A DNA stretch of 64,000 nt from Agarilytica sp045430345 (lineage in GTDB: Bacteria; Pseudomonadota; Gammaproteobacteria; Pseudomonadales; Cellvibrionaceae), in contig JAILXT010000001.1 of NCBI GenBank assembly GCA_045430345.1, positions 682,001 through 746,000 on the forward strand, read 5' to 3'. Under the pieces are notes generated by a model. It saw only the letters and a program-made list of their open reading frames with translations, ran no database searches and was not told the origin of the DNA. The position numbers and the translations under genes are program-made. Positions 62,813 to 64,000 of this stretch are shown here, piece after piece. Position 1 is the stretch's first letter; the number at the start of each line of letters is the position of its first letter.

Positions 62813-63102
62813 GGGGGCGAGGGTAGACCCTTGCGGCTTCCCCTCGCGATTGAAGCGTCAAAGAACCGTTATGACGAAGTGCAAAAAGATACGTTATTCA
62901 AGTAATTACTTAACAAGCTCAAACAAAATTATAAAACGAGTTAGTTGCGCTTTTGTTCGAGACACAACACTAGCGTCTCGCATTAGGTTCGAGAACAAAA
63001 CGCTAAGAGGCTATTGCGTTGAGTCAAAAAACTTACCGATGGTTCTTGAACTAAACGTTTTAAATGGTATCTTAAGAGTGTTCCCTCTTTATAAGATAAG
63101 TG
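62813..63102. other. AT-rich intergenic region with inverted repeats
   Basis: No gene is supported here. At 62918-62928 and 62951-62961 CTCAAACAAAA and TTTTGTTCGAG form a 10/11 inverted pair. CGAGAC (62958-62963) and GTCTCG (62975-62980) form a perfect hairpin. A third copy of the GAGAACAAAACGC type follows near 62990. A 158-codon frame at 62649-63125 overlaps pbrR and this stretch but has non-protein-like composition. Confidence 0.45.
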
Positions 63103-63534
63103 ATGACACGTTCAAGCAAGCCTAAAAACGCCACAGTATGGGTATTTTTGCTGCTTCTCGCCTATATAGGCCAGATGCTAGGTGTTGGTGCGCACGCTTC
63201 GGTCATGATGGGCGCCCCCAAGGAAGCACCTGCGATGTCTTCTTCATGTCATGGAGAAGGGCCTCATGGAGAGGGTCATCATGGAATGATGCACCAAGTG
63301 AATGAGCTTGAACGTGCAGTGCATACCGATGAAAAACGTGAAGGTTCTCATGGCCCACTTATGTCATGCTGTGCTGATAACTGCTCAATGCTCAGTTGCT
63401 TTTCTGTGAGTGTTATCCTTGAATCGTTTGACGCGCGCGTGTTTGCGTTTTCCTCTTCCAATAACTTCTTTGTAAACCACGCTCACCTTTCTAAAGTTTC
63501 AAATTCCCTTTTTCGCCCCCCCATTATCAGCTAA
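63103..63534 (+). CDS. Small exported Cys/His-rich protein, second copper-island type
   Basis: A 143-residue protein, started at ATG 63103 (GTG 63100 is in frame). An export segment at about 10-33 (ending GAHAS) leads to a Met/His/Gly-rich stretch (SCHGEGPHGEGHHGMMHQ), a cysteine cluster MSCCADNCSMLSC, and the C-terminal SLFRPPIIS. It resembles the protein at 28127-28630 in order of features. It precedes a DUF411 copper-type lipoprotein. A periplasmic Cu-binding role is inferred. Confidence 0.75.
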   Translation: MTRSSKPKNATVWVFLLLLAYIGQMLGVGAHASVMMGAPKEAPAMSSSCHGEGPHGEGHHGMMHQVNELERAVHTDEKREGSHGPLMSCCADNCSMLSCFSVSVILESFDARVFAFSSSNNFFVNHAHLSKVSNSLFRPPIIS

Positions 63535-63661
63535 TCACAGGATAGTTGCGCCTGTTTGATGCGTATTTTCCCTATTCAAACCTAGGTGTTACTTGGGTGT
63601 ATACCCGCCCCAAAAACCCATTTTTAACCCATTAATTGGAAAGTCTTACGAGGCTTCGTTT

Positions 63662-64000
63662 ATGAATTTTGTTGCAAAAAGTACGTGTGTACTTGTGTTT
63701 GTGTTTTTGTCTGCCTGCTCGAAACTAGAGCCTAACGTGGGTAAGAAAAGTATTGAGTTTGAAGTCTTTAAAAGTCCTACTTGCGGATGCTGCAAACTTT
63801 GGGTGGGACACCTGGAGGATGCGGGGTTTGTTCCGGAAGTAAGAAATCATAATTCTTTTGAAAGTGTCAAAAGAAAGTTAGGTGTTCCTAAGCACTTGCA
63901 ATCGTGTCACACCGGCGTAAGTGACAGTGGTTATTTCTTCGAAGGGCATATTCCAGCTAAATTTGTTGCTGCGTTTTTAGATAATCCTCCCGTGGATGCC
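63662..64000 (+). CDS. DUF411 metal-binding lipoprotein (CopG-like), partial at right edge
   Basis: The open frame from ATG 63662 reaches the window end in frame (113 codons). The lipoprotein signal has the lipobox LSAC at residues 17-20. The DUF411 motif FKSPTCGCCKLWVGHL (about 37-52) has the CGCC metal-binding site, and a further cluster LQSCHTG lies near residue 82. DUF411 proteins of the CopG type bind copper or silver in the periplasm. The end of the gene is outside the window. Confidence 0.85.
   Translation, partial: MNFVAKSTCVLVFVFLSACSKLEPNVGKKSIEFEVFKSPTCGCCKLWVGHLEDAGFVPEVRNHNSFESVKRKLGVPKHLQSCHTGVSDSGYFFEGHIPAKFVAAFLDNPPVDA

Noticed and set aside
62649..63125. 158-codon forward frame overlapping the pbrR end
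   Set aside because: Other-frame reading of pbrR continuing into AT-rich DNA; composition not protein-like.

Overview
The window looks like chromosome of a marine-type gammaproteobacterium of moderate G+C. This is inferred from gene content: an EfpL-type elongation factor paralogue, HrpB, YchJ, an Mks/Jet condensin operon, HME-type RND metal pumps, and many PAS, GGDEF and chemotaxis proteins. No rRNA, tRNA, integrase, transposase or CRISPR array was recognised, and the species cannot be named from the sequence.

Layout. 1-3.3 kb: an unidentified reverse-strand gene that runs off the left edge, an orphan acetylating acetaldehyde dehydrogenase and a GNAT acetyltransferase. 3.5-8.3 kb: a soluble PAS-rich hybrid histidine kinase followed by a membrane diguanylate cyclase. 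8.4-10.2 kb: ten copies of an octamer, a terminator and a secreted tannase/feruloyl-esterase-family enzyme. 10.6-13.4 kb: modABC molybdate transport behind a structured leader. 14-20 kb: an orphan periplasmic binding protein, then esterase, Fe-alcohol dehydrogenase, succinate-semialdehyde-type dehydrogenase and LysR genes that read as one catabolic route. 20.3-27.1 kb: a jetA-jetB-jetC (Wadjet/MksFEB) operon. Its fourth gene is a Rho-like hexameric ATPase without the usual RNA-binding domain, in the place where jetD would be expected. 27.5-38.2 kb: efpL, cusB-cusA copper efflux, an SPFH protein, an ankyrin lipoprotein, ychJ and hrpB. 38.3-42.9 kb: a chemoreceptor, a second copy of the orphan binding protein, and a divergent helicase / winged-helix / XRE module.

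43-64 kb is a metal-resistance island read almost entirely leftwards. It holds merTP with merR but no merA, a CDF exporter, small membrane proteins, and two tandem czcI-czcC-czcB-czcA efflux operons. Between the two operons lie a frameshifted pbrT-like FTR1 permease under a MerR-type promoter and a 46-codon tail of a CDF exporter. The second operon is preceded by a DUF302 gene and an intact CDF gene, divergent from a PbrR-like regulator. At the right edge are a small Cys/His-rich periplasmic protein and a DUF411 lipoprotein cut by the window end.

How the genes fit together. The island covers Hg uptake or sensing, Pb/Cd/Zn/Co efflux and Cu/Ag efflux. Several parts are decaying (split methyltransferase, frameshifted pbrT, CDF tail) beside an apparent duplication of the efflux unit. 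The best candidate for an undescribed system is the JetABC condensin coupled to a truncated Rho-family ATPase.
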